From positions 4,216,001 through 4,280,000 of the forward strand of contig NZ_CP089932.1 of the NCBI RefSeq assembly GCF_021365465.1: DNA of 64,000 bases, written 5' to 3'. The stretch is from Erwinia tracheiphila (GTDB lineage Bacteria > Pseudomonadota > Gammaproteobacteria > Enterobacterales > Enterobacteriaceae). This document shows, in pieces, positions 20,601-29,142 of the stretch (its first letter is position 1; the number at the start of each line of letters is the position of its first letter). The position numbers and the translations under genes were made by a program. The notes beneath the pieces were generated by a model. The model ran no database searches. It had not been told where the DNA came from and saw only the letters and a program-made list of their open reading frames with translations.

Positions 20601-23600
20601 AACCATCATTATTTACCAGGCTGTCCGTCGTGAAAGAAAGTTGGTTATCTGCGGCCAGGGTCGCACTGTCACTGTTAAGGATCTGACTGGCGTTAACCCG
20701 CAGATTCTTATCTGCCACAATGAGCGATCCAACCCCACTGCTGGTAAGTGTTCCTACATCCATTTCTATATTATTTGCCTGGATGTAGGTCGATGCTTCA
20801 CGAATAAATTGATTAAACTCATCGGAGCTCATCATTTCTCTGACTGCCTGAAGGTATTCAGGTGTTAAAATGTTTTTAAAGTTTTCAACATCAGATATTT
20901 TTAGCAGATCGTCTGCAATCAACAACGCATAATCGCGGTTAATCATGTTGGATATTTTTGAGACTATTATATTCAGCCCGGAAACCTCGGCAAACTGTCC
21001 ACGGTTAATAAAGCTGTCAAGGCCGGTTAAGATTAAATCAAGACTGGTCAATAGTGACCCGGCATTGTCCAGCGTTTGAATGTCGCTGAATGTCATACTG
21101 CCTTGAGACTGCAGAACGCTTCCGGCACCGTTGCTCACGTTATCCACGTGAGCAACGGAGATGCTGTTTCTGGCTTCTATGACAGAATCTGACAGGTTTC
21201 TCAAGTTTTTAAGCGTAGTAAACAACACTGAGCCATAGTGTGAACTGATTGATGCAGCATTGCTATTTTCCAGGTCATTGACAGAACTAAAGGTGATATC
21301 CCTTGTAGCCGTGATATTACCTGCATTATTTTTCACCACATCAACATGACTGATATTGACATCACCCTGTGAAGCAAGATTACCACTATTGCTCAGTATG
21401 TTGACGCTATTCATATTCAGTACACTGTTTGCAATAATATTTGCATTCGCTCCCTGATTATTAATTTCACCGACATGTGTGAAATTAACATCACGCCCCT
21501 GAATATGCCCGTCATTATTTTGGAAAACACCCGCATCTGAAATATCAATGCCGTTATTTGTCACTATACTTGCATTGGTATTCTCGAGAGAGGCAATGTT
21601 TTTTATAACAACATCACCCGCTGCAGACTGAATAAATGCATTATCCTTATTCTTAACATTCAGTGTATTTTTATCAGTTCCGGCTATTTCCAGGTCCTTT
21701 CTGGCAGAAATAACCGCATCACTTCCACTGTTAACAATCTCATTGTTAACGTTGAGCGTGAGGTTACCTTCAGAAATCAGCTTATTGCTGTTAGACAGGT
21801 CTTTTGCGTTGACATTAAGCGACGTGCTGGTACCAATAATACCCTGATTGATTAATGCCCCTGCCGTAGTGATATCAGCCGTATTTGACTGGATAGCCCC
21901 ACTGTTCACCACCTCCTGAGTAGCCAGAGAGATATTGCCCTTCTCGGCGATAATATCACCCTGATTATTCAGAGACTGACTGGCAATTGTCATATCGTCA
22001 GTATAAAGCTTTCCTGCATTCTGCAGATTATTTTCAACAGCAATATCTATTTTTTCAGAGGCGAAAATAACCCCTGCATTATCCAGTTCCTGCCCCTCCA
22101 CTTTTACAGAAGCGCTGGACTGTAAGGTACCGCTGTTAGCAATACCATTTGCTTTTAAGGACAGGTCGCCATCTCTGGTGAGCAGCATTCCACTGTTGGT
22201 GAACGCATCAGTGCTGACAGCAATGCGGCCAGCATACATACTACCGCTGTTATCCAGGCGGCCAAGCGTGAGTTTTATTGCATCCGTCGTATTAATAATG
22301 CCGGCATTTTTTAACCTTGCGCCACGAAGTTGCACCGACCCATTGGCCTGTACCATACCGCTGTTAATCAAGGAATCAGACAGCGTAAAGATCAAGTTAC
22401 CGCGATTGGTAATCAAACTTCCCTGATTATTTTCAACGCTTCCTGCGTTAATAGCGATATCGCCACTGGTACTCATCAGACTGGCATCTGAATAAACTGT
22501 AACGTTACTGAGCACTTGTGAACCGACTTTAACCACGAATTTCCCGTTGCTGATGTTAACCACTGCATCCGGGATGCGGTTGCCATTGCTGTCAACCGCA
22601 TACAAAGCTCCCCTGATCTGATAGCGACCGGCAACATTGATCTCAATGGCGGGAATGGCACCCGTTGCGCGGGTACCGTTTTTCGCCATCAATACCGCCG
22701 CGCTCTGTAACAAATTATTAGCGTTTATGCGAATCTGCCCAGTTTCTGCAATGACATTGGCATTAAGCTCCATGTCAGACAGCGCAGTCAGGATCACGTC
22801 GCCCTGAGCAGCGATACCTCCGATACCCGCTTCAGCGTTATTATTCAGATAGATACTTTTTCCCTGAACCACAACATTTTCTGAATGACTTCTGAGGCTG
22901 GCCAGATGGATATCACCATCGGCGGTGATTTCAATACCGTTGTTGCCGAGAATGCTGCCAGTATGGGTAACGCCCGCACCACTCTCTGTGCTGATAAGCT
23001 GAACTCTGTTACCAAACATTGAGCCAAGGTGGGTACCACTTATGGCAACCTGCGGTGTGCCCTCGCCGGAATGACTTCGGACAGTGTGACTGCGCGACTG
23101 CGTATCATAATCATTGAGACCCGCCAGCACTTTCAGGTCTGCATTACCGGAAATCTCCCCGGTCAGGCTGGCACTGCGGCTCACAATATCAAAATAACTC
23201 AGGCCATCAGTATTAACACCCCGGCCTTCAACAGATATATGACCACGATCAACGGCCAGCTGGACATTCCCATTCTGGTCGAGATTGACGCGACCTGTAC
23301 TCAAGGTCAGGTTATTGGCATTCACGGTTGAGACACCATTAACCGAAATACCATTTTCGTTCGCGATAATCAGATCAGCACTGCGACCAAAAACTTCCAT
23401 ACTACCATTAAGATGACTGCCCCTTGCGCCGGTCACCTCGTTTAGAATCACCCTGGATTCATTGCTTAACTGATTATTCTTAATGGCAAAGCCACCCGTT
23501 TGAGACACGCCATCCTGCATGCTGTTATTAAAAATCACGCCGTCTCTGCCAACGTTAAACTGATTGTATTTATTATGTGACACACCGCTGGCATTCGGGT

Positions 23601-23790
23601 CATTAATATTAATTAAAGGTGTTCCATTGGCTGCCGTGGCAACCCCAGGACGCCGCGATTCGCGATCGTCAACAACAATTTCGGCCACGGCCATTGAGGG
23701 AAGAATACCCGCCATAGCCAGCACCAGTGGGGAAACTTTAATTGAATTTCGCGTTGTGCGATAAGGTGATAACTTTTTTTTATTTTTCAT
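14641..23790 (-). CDS. Giant TpsA-type haemagglutinin/adhesin (two-partner secretion)
   Basis: This is a 3049-residue exoprotein. A long signal peptide (to about 36, ending SMAVA) precedes a TPS domain (about 37-300; SVNGVSTVNANNLTLSTGRV) that is recognised by the TpsB pore. Residues about 430-1250 and 1740-2480 are FHA-type beta-helix repeats full of the pattern (L/I)xNxGxI. A non-repeat block at about 1330-1720 (YLTANAEISLTYVHWATL and onward) resembles the spacer between FHA regions of large haemagglutinins. The last 480 residues are low-complexity Gly/Ser/Pro/Asn repeats. No VENN motif or toxin domain is visible, so an adhesin or matrix protein is more likely than a CDI toxin. The gene lies 22 bp after tpsB. 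The frame is open throughout. Confidence 0.92.
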   Translation of the reverse strand: MKNKKKLSPYRTTRNSIKVSPLVLAMAGILPSMAVAEIVVDDRESRRPGVATAANGTPLININDPNASGVSHNKYNQFNVGRDGVIFNNSMQDGVSQTGGFAIKNNQLSNESRVILNEVTGARGSHLNGSMEVFGRSADLIIANENGISVNGVSTVNANNLTLSTGRVNLDQNGNVQLAVDRGHISVEGRGVNTDGLSYFDIVSRSASLTGEISGNADLKVLAGLNDYDTQSRSHTVRSHSGEGTPQVAISGTHLGSMFGNRVQLISTESGAGVTHTGSILGNNGIEITADGDIHLASLRSHSENVVVQGKSIYLNNNAEAGIGGIAAQGDVILTALSDMELNANVIAETGQIRINANNLLQSAAVLMAKNGTRATGAIPAIEINVAGRYQIRGALYAVDSNGNRIPDAVVNISNGKFVVKVGSQVLSNVTVYSDASLMSTSGDIAINAGSVENNQGSLITNRGNLIFTLSDSLINSGMVQANGSVQLRGARLKNAGIINTTDAIKLTLGRLDNSGSMYAGRIAVSTDAFTNSGMLLTRDGDLSLKANGIANSGTLQSSASVKVEGQELDNAGVIFASEKIDIAVENNLQNAGKLYTDDMTIASQSLNNQGDIIAEKGNISLATQEVVNSGAIQSNTADITTAGALINQGIIGTSTSLNVNAKDLSNSNKLISEGNLTLNVNNEIVNSGSDAVISARKDLEIAGTDKNTLNVKNKDNAFIQSAAGDVVIKNIASLENTNASIVTNNGIDISDAGVFQNNDGHIQGRDVNFTHVGEINNQGANANIIANSVLNMNSVNILSNSGNLASQGDVNISHVDVVKNNAGNITATRDITFSSVNDLENSNAASISSHYGSVLFTTLKNLRNLSDSVIEARNSISVAHVDNVSNGAGSVLQSQGSMTFSDIQTLDNAGSLLTSLDLILTGLDSFINRGQFAEVSGLNIIVSKISNMINRDYALLIADDLLKISDVENFKNILTPEYLQAVREMMSSDEFNQFIREASTYIQANNIEMDVGTLTSSGVGSLIVADKNLRVNASQILNSDSATLAADNQLSFTTDSLVNNDGFIDGASYHINAKELVNKGQISSSDSRGISTITADSVDNSQGRIYNAGSLTLKTAHLDNSDTGYIWGNRELALELQGAFNNADHNIIGSGAGGQLSIKTTGDVTIDKAIESRSTVSIDSKNITNNAAVVSLQDVYLVAENIINSTNSLIFAMNNIVMSARDTILNKVRGNILSQGQIALTANTIHNHAGVIRSEDNMWLDANTLYNQSTYTGEDWDYSARESGGGVYDERATGVGRWYKYHYVDISIPGLTSDIALDTRAEISSGGNLYINQKSERPGVTKNEGGLIQARENLHIRGDLYNSPKHLEMSLYDYLTANAEISLTYVHWATLSSEERRTQTFSNLFALFNTIFGSGQVVGSSADKGKYLNAMKMLADSHTMFNSLMNNLFGETWKSRNLNELTLQWLSLSQANVGGASLSYPLLKAKKIYFLPAEKASLVAGGNFVHTEGSLNNGLDSALAGNDVSNQVVDAVIGDQTVSTVEQSYEVQFNKKQIAEISMGISTLPGVAELLEINALFQRSQDFLDYLASLNKASNNAGGGAEGSSGVSTGSRGNHTVIPMYETRIEMIDQNLFYGSQYFFDTVGYNAEQPAIVIGDNYFITELIRRQVNDSVGTYFSVKYNVDGADAVKMLFDNAAEQSANGDFVIGQALTEEQMAGLTQDIVWFVTETIDGIDVLVPRIYLASSTIEEIRASSETGAAIISAGANVIVDATEINNVNAVITAGDHVVLDAEKDINNISSGMNAGISAGGSVAMTSETGNITNSGSSISAGEHVILSAEEGSIDLMTSVGRDNKGNQSIGAYDDGITAGGSVQMTAKDIDITAVDITAGNAVMLKATEGNVNFNDIHEVSSTYDYQYESTGFMSYRAEENISTTGSSKTSSVNAGGAFIVDGAQDVVFSGGDYNASAASISAGNDVVIKTSQDVSYAEKNVTESEFVFGASYQVPGAQGGTSFSTLDSVKRDSTGLDSSGAGSTPMGNDAYQDYTNDNGYTAAAYNLDRSASAPKKTGAAPVAPLGSFEAGLKTTSTITTETSVTNNNANFNFANGADISAGNTLDIGGLNLSVGNDTTANLSGDNIISTKYKDVHKTTEDVTTTFVGVKGEANSTAVDILNKNVDLAEQAASGKKIDAGLTTASVVGDVSNLVFNDLAAASTSIGYSSTTTSNSAMRESDNMTSITGGTINFDSNKDTTLKGVNVEAGTVNIDVGGDFSISAAEEKYNGTSSSYTNSAGLSFGGGVAASGAGVGASIDYSHSESSSSVNSLTNTNSQITADNVNVSTGGNMSMSGANIEAGQASLDIGGDLSITSVQDTYSESSDGYNTAVSVGASISTKGVTPNGGINGGVKNSYYDSQLTNQQSGIKTNGEVNINVGGDMELAGAHVASENNSGSVNVDGNIYVTEINDSIDSGGMAVGGGGGITKSGNINVNAYYSTEDKIDYKESQNSTINVNVSGSTINGNINTDVDKMSEVTMDTVTAGNDISFTVSAGGKKKNNKSETDGKKPDAAPVNNSGQSSSQTPGGSSAGKPGTAGSGGGTQNATQTSGSSSAGKPGTAGSSGGAQNATQTPGSSSAGKPGTAGSGGGAQNAIQTSGSSSAGKPGTAGSSGGAQNATQTPGGSSAGKPGTAGSSGAGQNASGATGGTKWPTVPPVKPIVGGPGSASSTSGNYAGNTKPANNSPSQNATQTPGSSSAGKPGTAGSSGAGQNASGATGGTKWPTVPPVKPIVGGPGSASSTSGNYAGNTKPANNSPSQNATQTPGSSAGKPGTAGSSGAGQNASGATGGTKWPTVPSVKPIVGGPGSASSTSGNYAGNTKPANNSPSQNATQTPRSGAGKPGTAGSSGGAQNASGAPGGTKWPTVPSVKPIVGGPGSASSTSGNYAGNTKPANNSPSQNATQTPRSGAGKPGTAGSSGGAQNASGAPGGTKWPTVPSVKPIVGGPGSASSTSGNYAGNTKPANNSPSQNATHSSANAKSEAAAGNNWKTLMNNQKIE
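14726..15781. repeat. Five tandem 210/213-bp repeats in the tpsA 3' end
   Basis: Units start at 14726, 14936, 15146, 15356 and 15569 and measure 210, 210, 210, 213 and 213 bp. They encode about 70 residues each (tpsA residues roughly 2670-3021) with the marker KWPTVPxVKPIVGGPGS. The first two units differ at only a few bases, so amplification is recent. All changes keep the reading frame. Each unit equals one short repeat of the neighbouring array plus a module of about 46 residues. Confidence 0.93.
15782..16069. repeat. Four tandem 72-bp repeats in tpsA
   Basis: Units begin at 15782, 15854, 15926 and 15998. Each encodes 24 residues of the type SSAGKPGTAGSSGGAQNATQ, tpsA residues about 2574-2669. 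They are directly followed in the protein by the 70-residue repeats, which contain a copy of the same 24-residue unit. This suggests stepwise growth by slippage or unequal crossing-over. Confidence 0.9.
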
Positions 23791-23812
23791 AATGAAATCT
23801 CTCCGGGGTGGG

Positions 23813-25555
23813 TTAGAAACCTACATCTAAATTAAAATAGAGGGTCTGATTATCGATTTTGCGATGACTGAGTGAGGCAGGTCTTTTTACTGGCCAGGCG
23901 GAAGTCAGCGATCCCGAGAAATCTTTTCCACTGGCTTTTACGCCAACCGCGGCACCACTCATATAATCACGATCGCAACCGCTTACCGACGAAGGGCAAT
24001 TTTTCTGGGCTATGCCGATATCTAAACCAGTAAAAGGTGAGATTTGGTATATGCGGGCATAATTAATCACGAATGGCATTTTTAACGTATTAGAAATCCA
24101 CAGTGCACGTTCAGCAGAAACAATATCCTCCTTAAATCCTCTGACGGAAAACTCATCACCCATGCTATAGCGAGCATCGCTGACTAACACATCATTGGTA
24201 TATTGAAATCCGCTATTTAATTCATAGTCGAGTCCCACACGACCATTTTCAAATGCGGCAATCCGCTTACTCCAGCTCAACATTCCGTTATATTTTTTGT
24301 AATCGAGATCAAAGCCTTCGAGATCGCTATCCTGCTTCCACGCGCTGTTAAACCAGGAAACGCCTGCCGTCATACTCAGATCAATATAAGTCCAGCCACC
24401 TGCCATACTCCCAACCCAGGCTATTCCCATATTAAGATTGCTATAGTCTTTGCTTGATATATCGATAGGAAAGCCAAAAATATTATTTTCATTTTTTCTT
24501 TTTTCTATCTTTGCATAGCCAGTAAATTTTCCATCCGCATTGCGGAACAGGGTTCTACTAACTTTGAACGACAGACGTTCAGACTGACCATCGCTGGCAT
24601 AGCCACCAAAATTACCTCCGATGACTTTAAAGTATTGCGATTTATGGTAGTTAGCATCAAATGACCAGTAGCCTAATGGCATGCTGAAAGAAAAACTTTT
24701 AGCTGATTGACTGTCAGTATCTGCATCAAGATCGTTGTAAGAATAGTAGTAGCCTATGGAATCATTTAATCCCAAAACGTTACGCAAAGAAGTATTCAGA
24801 TAATACTGGTGCCATCCTGCCGCACGCGATCCTGAATTATTGATACCCGTATGGACTGAAAGGGGAAAAACAGGTCCTCCATAATGATTAATCAAAGAAT
24901 GCCCACTGTTTTCAGTCGGTACAATTTGCAGACGGTCTCCGGGGGAAACGCGCAGCAAATTGTCCATGCCCTGGTCAATATCACTCATTGTCAACCTTTT
25001 GCCTGTGGCAAAAGGCATCGCACTGAACAGCCTCATTTTGTCACGCCAGCCAGGCTCTTCATCATTATGAAGAAAACCGGAAATATGTCCCCATAATACT
25101 TTAAGCACCAGTTTTTCAGAACGTAATGAACCTGGAACAATGGTGACCTGGGTCGTGACGTATCCGCGACCAATATAAAAATTAGTTAATTCTTTAACCA
25201 GATTTAACACTTCCTGCTCGCCCATTTCAGTATTGATATAGGCATTAATAATTGCATTTCGCTCGGATGAAAATTCATATTGATCATCATCCTCAACTAA
25301 AATCTCTTTGATCTTAAATTTATGACGACTTTTTTTATCTGAGGTATCGAATAAGTTATCACGTATAGCATTATCCTGCTGTATACGCTGTTCACGAAGT
25401 TTTTCATTTCTTATGACATCCTGCTGGCTTTGTCTTTCGAGGCGGTCTAAATCGCGCTGAGGAATAGGAATTTCATTTAATTTTTCTGCGGAATAAGCAT
25501 AGCCTGAAGATGCAAAAAAAAGTGGCGCAACTATAAAAAAATTAATAAGTCTCAT
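23813..25555 (-). CDS. TpsB-type outer-membrane transporter (ShlB/FhaC/HecB family)
   Basis: This 580-residue protein would be the outer-membrane pore and secretion partner of the adjacent TpsA. It has a signal peptide (about 1-22), an N-terminal helix region rich in Gln/Arg, POTRA domains (about 70-200, e.g. LVKELTNFYIGRGYVTTQV) and a C-terminal 16-strand beta-barrel region ending in an aromatic residue (LYFNLDVGF). The conserved lid-loop motif VRGF lies in DEFSVRGFKEDI near residue 465. It follows the tip-adhesin gene after 18 bp and precedes tpsA by 22 bp, so all are likely co-transcribed. Confidence 0.93.
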   Translation of the reverse strand: MRLINFFIVAPLFFASSGYAYSAEKLNEIPIPQRDLDRLERQSQQDVIRNEKLREQRIQQDNAIRDNLFDTSDKKSRHKFKIKEILVEDDDQYEFSSERNAIINAYINTEMGEQEVLNLVKELTNFYIGRGYVTTQVTIVPGSLRSEKLVLKVLWGHISGFLHNDEEPGWRDKMRLFSAMPFATGKRLTMSDIDQGMDNLLRVSPGDRLQIVPTENSGHSLINHYGGPVFPLSVHTGINNSGSRAAGWHQYYLNTSLRNVLGLNDSIGYYYSYNDLDADTDSQSAKSFSFSMPLGYWSFDANYHKSQYFKVIGGNFGGYASDGQSERLSFKVSRTLFRNADGKFTGYAKIEKRKNENNIFGFPIDISSKDYSNLNMGIAWVGSMAGGWTYIDLSMTAGVSWFNSAWKQDSDLEGFDLDYKKYNGMLSWSKRIAAFENGRVGLDYELNSGFQYTNDVLVSDARYSMGDEFSVRGFKEDIVSAERALWISNTLKMPFVINYARIYQISPFTGLDIGIAQKNCPSSVSGCDRDYMSGAAVGVKASGKDFSGSLTSAWPVKRPASLSHRKIDNQTLYFNLDVGF

Positions 25556-25573
25556 GATAATAAAATCTCAGAA

Positions 25574-26545
25574 TTAATTTATTGTCAGCGTATAAATAAT
25601 GTTAGCGGTTACCGACCCAGCCGTTATACTTTTCCTGGTGCTTTCATCAAAATACATTTCTCCGGCATAAGTGACACTCCGCATACCGGTAAAATTCGAT
25701 GCAAAGGTTATTATCGTGTTAAGGGGAATCTCGGTGTAACGCCTGATGTTTTTTTGATAAAGTTTAATATATGAATTTTGCGCACTTCCCGAATTCGCGA
25801 TCACTCCGCTACTCATCCCCCAGGCATTCCTACCTTCAAAAGTAATTTGTGCTGATGAAGACGTCGGGCAGTCCAGCGTTATGGTAAAATCTTTTTTATC
25901 ACCCTGAAAACCCGATGCCTTCACTTCGGATAGCGTGTAATCACCCAAATCAATACTGTTGCTGCTGGCATAAATAGCGCAGGTTGATACATTAACGGTA
26001 ACCAGCCCTAAATTAACTGTCAGCAATGTCAACGAATTTTGGGGATTACTGACAGGTGCAACGTTGACATTTAAAAGGTTGCCGGAAGCGATCATTCCCC
26101 CTGTCACATTTCCCGTCTGTACAAATTCAATCAGTAGGTAATCAGAAGGCTCAATGCAATTGCCCTGGCATTGATATGAACCCGGTATCCACGCATTATT
26201 TGCCCGACTTTCTGGCCATTTAACCCGAATACCTATACCTGCAAGTCCGGAAGTATAGACATTGGTTAATGCCGACTGCGACATTTCTGCACGCGAATAA
26301 GAAGACCGCCATGTTGAGCTCACTCCGCTACCGCAGCTGTAACCAATTTGTGGAACCTTTAATCGCGTTGAATATAATACTGTTCCCACGGTTCCTCTTT
26401 CAGAAGGTGAAAGTATTAATGCCGGGATATCAATTCTTCCAGGCGAGGTATTTAATGTACAATTAGCACCAGCCATAAATGAGATTACCCCTGAAAGCAG
26501 TGCTATTACAAAAATCGATAGTCGTAGAACTTTAGTTAAGTTCAC
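25574..26545 (-). CDS. Fimbrial tip adhesin (two-domain)
   Basis: I prefer a GTG start at 26545, preceded by AAGGA ten bases upstream, rather than the longer frame to 26584 that overlaps the usher. It encodes about 323 residues: a signal peptide ending in MAGA, an N-terminal lectin-like region (about 25-190) with four scattered cysteines, and a C-terminal pilin domain (about 195-323) that begins VSTCAIYASSNSIDLGDY and ends in the beta-strand IIYTLTIN. This is the layout of tip adhesins such as FimH. Receptor specificity cannot be read from the sequence. Confidence 0.82.
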   Translation of the reverse strand: MNLTKVLRLSIFVIALLSGVISFMAGANCTLNTSPGRIDIPALILSPSERGTVGTVLYSTRLKVPQIGYSCGSGVSSTWRSSYSRAEMSQSALTNVYTSGLAGIGIRVKWPESRANNAWIPGSYQCQGNCIEPSDYLLIEFVQTGNVTGGMIASGNLLNVNVAPVSNPQNSLTLLTVNLGLVTVNVSTCAIYASSNSIDLGDYTLSEVKASGFQGDKKDFTITLDCPTSSSAQITFEGRNAWGMSSGVIANSGSAQNSYIKLYQKNIRRYTEIPLNTIITFASNFTGMRSVTYAGEMYFDESTRKSITAGSVTANIIYTLTIN

Positions 26546-26558
26546 TTTGAAAAATTCC

Positions 26559-29129
26559 TTATTTTTTATGGCAGCGTAAATCAACTGTGGTAAGTTCCGC
26601 TTTCATTGACGCAATGCTATTTTCCAGTTCTGACGGTGAAATATGACAGGATACTATATTGCCATTTTCCAACCATGTGACTTTTAATAATTTAAATTCA
26701 TCAGGTAGTGAAAGAATAGTAATGCCGCCCTGGCCTGACGTGCCATATATATTATCGCTCTCATCATATAAACGAGCACCAAACGGAATAAAATTACCAC
26801 TATCTGTTTTTATTCTTGCAATAACGCTCTTGTTATTTTGATTGTTATTATTGAACTTTACTTTAACAACAGCGCCAGCCGTTGGCACAATTTCCAGACT
26901 ATCCTCTTCCGTATCAAATCCTATCGGTGCACCTTTCAGGTCCAGATTAAGTATATTCTCCTCATACGGTCTTAAATAACTCATTACACCGAAACCGTTC
27001 GATCCAACACGAGAGTTCCTGTGCCCCTTAATGCTTGCACCTTCAGCTGATTTAGCCTCAACTAATGCAATTGTCTCCCCCATGTAAGATGAGAAATTAA
27101 CGCCTTCTCCATGCAGCAATATCCCCCCGCTTAAAGAACCCGCCAGGCTGGAACTGTTCATTGACTGACTATAGCTAATGTTTTTTTGCAATTTATTAGT
27201 GGTATGGCCAACGTTAATACCAAAGTTCGAATTAGTTTTACTCGACTGGCTAAAGTAGGTGTTAAAACTGGTCGACGAATCGTCTTTCTGAGTGCTTCCG
27301 CTTAATGACGTTCTGAATACAGCATCCGAATTACTATAACTCATCGATGCCCTTAATTTAGGTCTTGCCCCTTTTTTGAAGCCAAAAGGCATAGATGCAT
27401 TTAATATCAGCGCGGTATCTTCTTTTCCATCAAAGTTGTATACTTTATTAACGTTAACGCTGTAATTAACTGAGTCATAATTATTTCTGTAACTGAAAAG
27501 ATAGGAGGATCTTGTATTATTTCTGTGCGTATTGTTATTTTTCTCCCACCAGCCACTCAATGCCATCTGCCCCCACTCATCGGGTAGATCCTGGGTAATA
27601 GCCATTTCAAATTTATTACGATAACGCTCTATATGCCCCTCTCGGTGATCGTATTGCCTGGACCGTGCTCGCATTAGCTCGTCAAAAGAGTAAAAATTAT
27701 TACCGGCCATATAATAACTGGCGATATTAAAATGCGTATTTGTCTGACTCACGAGTTTAGAATAACTCAGTTTAAGTCGGGAACTGTCTACCAGTGAGTT
27801 TCCCGACCCTATTTTTAATTCCTGCGGCACAAAAGCATGGGTTATATCTGTGCTTATTGCGCCAAGAGGTGTATTGAAGGCCGTCCCCCCATTCACTGCG
27901 TTATAATTTTTTTCGAACGTCGTTTGTAACCCCCCATACAATGTGATGTTGTCAGTCAGTCCATATTGTAAGGTCGACTCAAGTAACGATTGTGACGTAA
28001 CTTGCGTCAATCGTCTGGCTTCGCCTGTTGCAACGGAATATTTGAAATACCCCTTACGAAGCAACTGAGGAATGCTGCTGTATGGTATTTGAAAAGTACG
28101 AACCACCCCGTTGCTTTCTATGACGGTTACATCCAGATTGCCACCATAGCCAAGCGCCGCAAGATTGCTGATATTAAATTCGCCCGGGGTAACGTTTTTC
28201 TCATAAATAACGTTACCATTCTGCCTTATCGTGACGATAGCATTACTGTAAGCGATACCGCGAACTTCTGGGGCATAACCTTTAACTGTCCAGGGAAGCA
28301 TCCGTTCGTCGCTTTTGAGTATGACGCCACGTAGTGAAGTCGTATCAAAAAACTCGCCGCTTGTGTTCAGATCGCCTAAAGACAATTCAGACAGAAGTGG
28401 CGCAACAGAACGCTGCGCGTAGGACTGCAGATGCTGAATATGGCTCTGCTGCATACTACCCGCTATAAGTGAATCGTAGGTATGAAATCGCCACGCTCCA
28501 ATACGCAAAGTTGTTTGTAAATTTCCATAAATCATCGATCTGCCATTCTGCTTGCTCAGTATGGTATTGCTACCACTGAGTGAATAGCTGGCACTGAGCG
28601 CGTTAATTCCTTCATCCCAGCGGGAAGGGTCAATGTAGCCCTCTGGCTGTTCGAAAAAATATATTTGTGGAATAGTCAGAATTAAGCGCTCATTTTCATG
28701 ATCGTAGCTTGCTAATGAGCCGGGTAATATCTCCCCTAAATCAATGCATTCCTGTTTCTCCCAACTGTCGGAGATATTTTTATCTTTGAATGCTATTTGA
28801 CTTAATATTTTTTTTGAAATACACGGAATGGTTTTACCTTCTTTTGCGATAAATTCCACTTTCTGCGTTCGTAAGTTTTTTCCGTTCAGAAATATTTCTA
28901 ACACATGGCGACCTGGCTGTATGCCTGACTCGCTTTCCAGCCACGACAGGTCAATCCCTTGATTAAACTCCTTTAAAAAAGCCGTATTGAATCTGACAGT
29001 ATTATCACTGTTCTGCTCTTTTACAGAAATATCATACTGCTGGTTCTCGGCATGAGAAATATCTGATAATGTTGTAGATAAAAATACTGCCAGACATAAC
29101 AGACTTTTGCATCTGAGTTTCTTCTTCAT
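26559..29129 (-). CDS. Fimbrial outer-membrane usher protein
   Basis: This 856-residue FimD/PapC-family usher assembles chaperone-bound pilins at the outer membrane. The chosen ATG at 29129 gives a basic signal peptide (MKKKLRCKSLLCLAVFLSTT), 13 bp after the chaperone stop. The N-terminal domain covers about 25-150, the 24-strand barrel about 160-650, with the plug domain (GVVRTFQIPYSSIPQLLRKG region). The C-terminal domains end with paired cysteines (VSCHISP and VDLRCHKK). Residues such as YGNLQTTLRIG and RGVILKSDERMLPW are typical of the family. It is intact. Confidence 0.95.
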   Translation of the reverse strand: MKKKLRCKSLLCLAVFLSTTLSDISHAENQQYDISVKEQNSDNTVRFNTAFLKEFNQGIDLSWLESESGIQPGRHVLEIFLNGKNLRTQKVEFIAKEGKTIPCISKKILSQIAFKDKNISDSWEKQECIDLGEILPGSLASYDHENERLILTIPQIYFFEQPEGYIDPSRWDEGINALSASYSLSGSNTILSKQNGRSMIYGNLQTTLRIGAWRFHTYDSLIAGSMQQSHIQHLQSYAQRSVAPLLSELSLGDLNTSGEFFDTTSLRGVILKSDERMLPWTVKGYAPEVRGIAYSNAIVTIRQNGNVIYEKNVTPGEFNISNLAALGYGGNLDVTVIESNGVVRTFQIPYSSIPQLLRKGYFKYSVATGEARRLTQVTSQSLLESTLQYGLTDNITLYGGLQTTFEKNYNAVNGGTAFNTPLGAISTDITHAFVPQELKIGSGNSLVDSSRLKLSYSKLVSQTNTHFNIASYYMAGNNFYSFDELMRARSRQYDHREGHIERYRNKFEMAITQDLPDEWGQMALSGWWEKNNNTHRNNTRSSYLFSYRNNYDSVNYSVNVNKVYNFDGKEDTALILNASMPFGFKKGARPKLRASMSYSNSDAVFRTSLSGSTQKDDSSTSFNTYFSQSSKTNSNFGINVGHTTNKLQKNISYSQSMNSSSLAGSLSGGILLHGEGVNFSSYMGETIALVEAKSAEGASIKGHRNSRVGSNGFGVMSYLRPYEENILNLDLKGAPIGFDTEEDSLEIVPTAGAVVKVKFNNNNQNNKSVIARIKTDSGNFIPFGARLYDESDNIYGTSGQGGITILSLPDEFKLLKVTWLENGNIVSCHISPSELENSIASMKAELTTVDLRCHKK

Positions 29130-29142
29130 CGCTGTAACTTTT

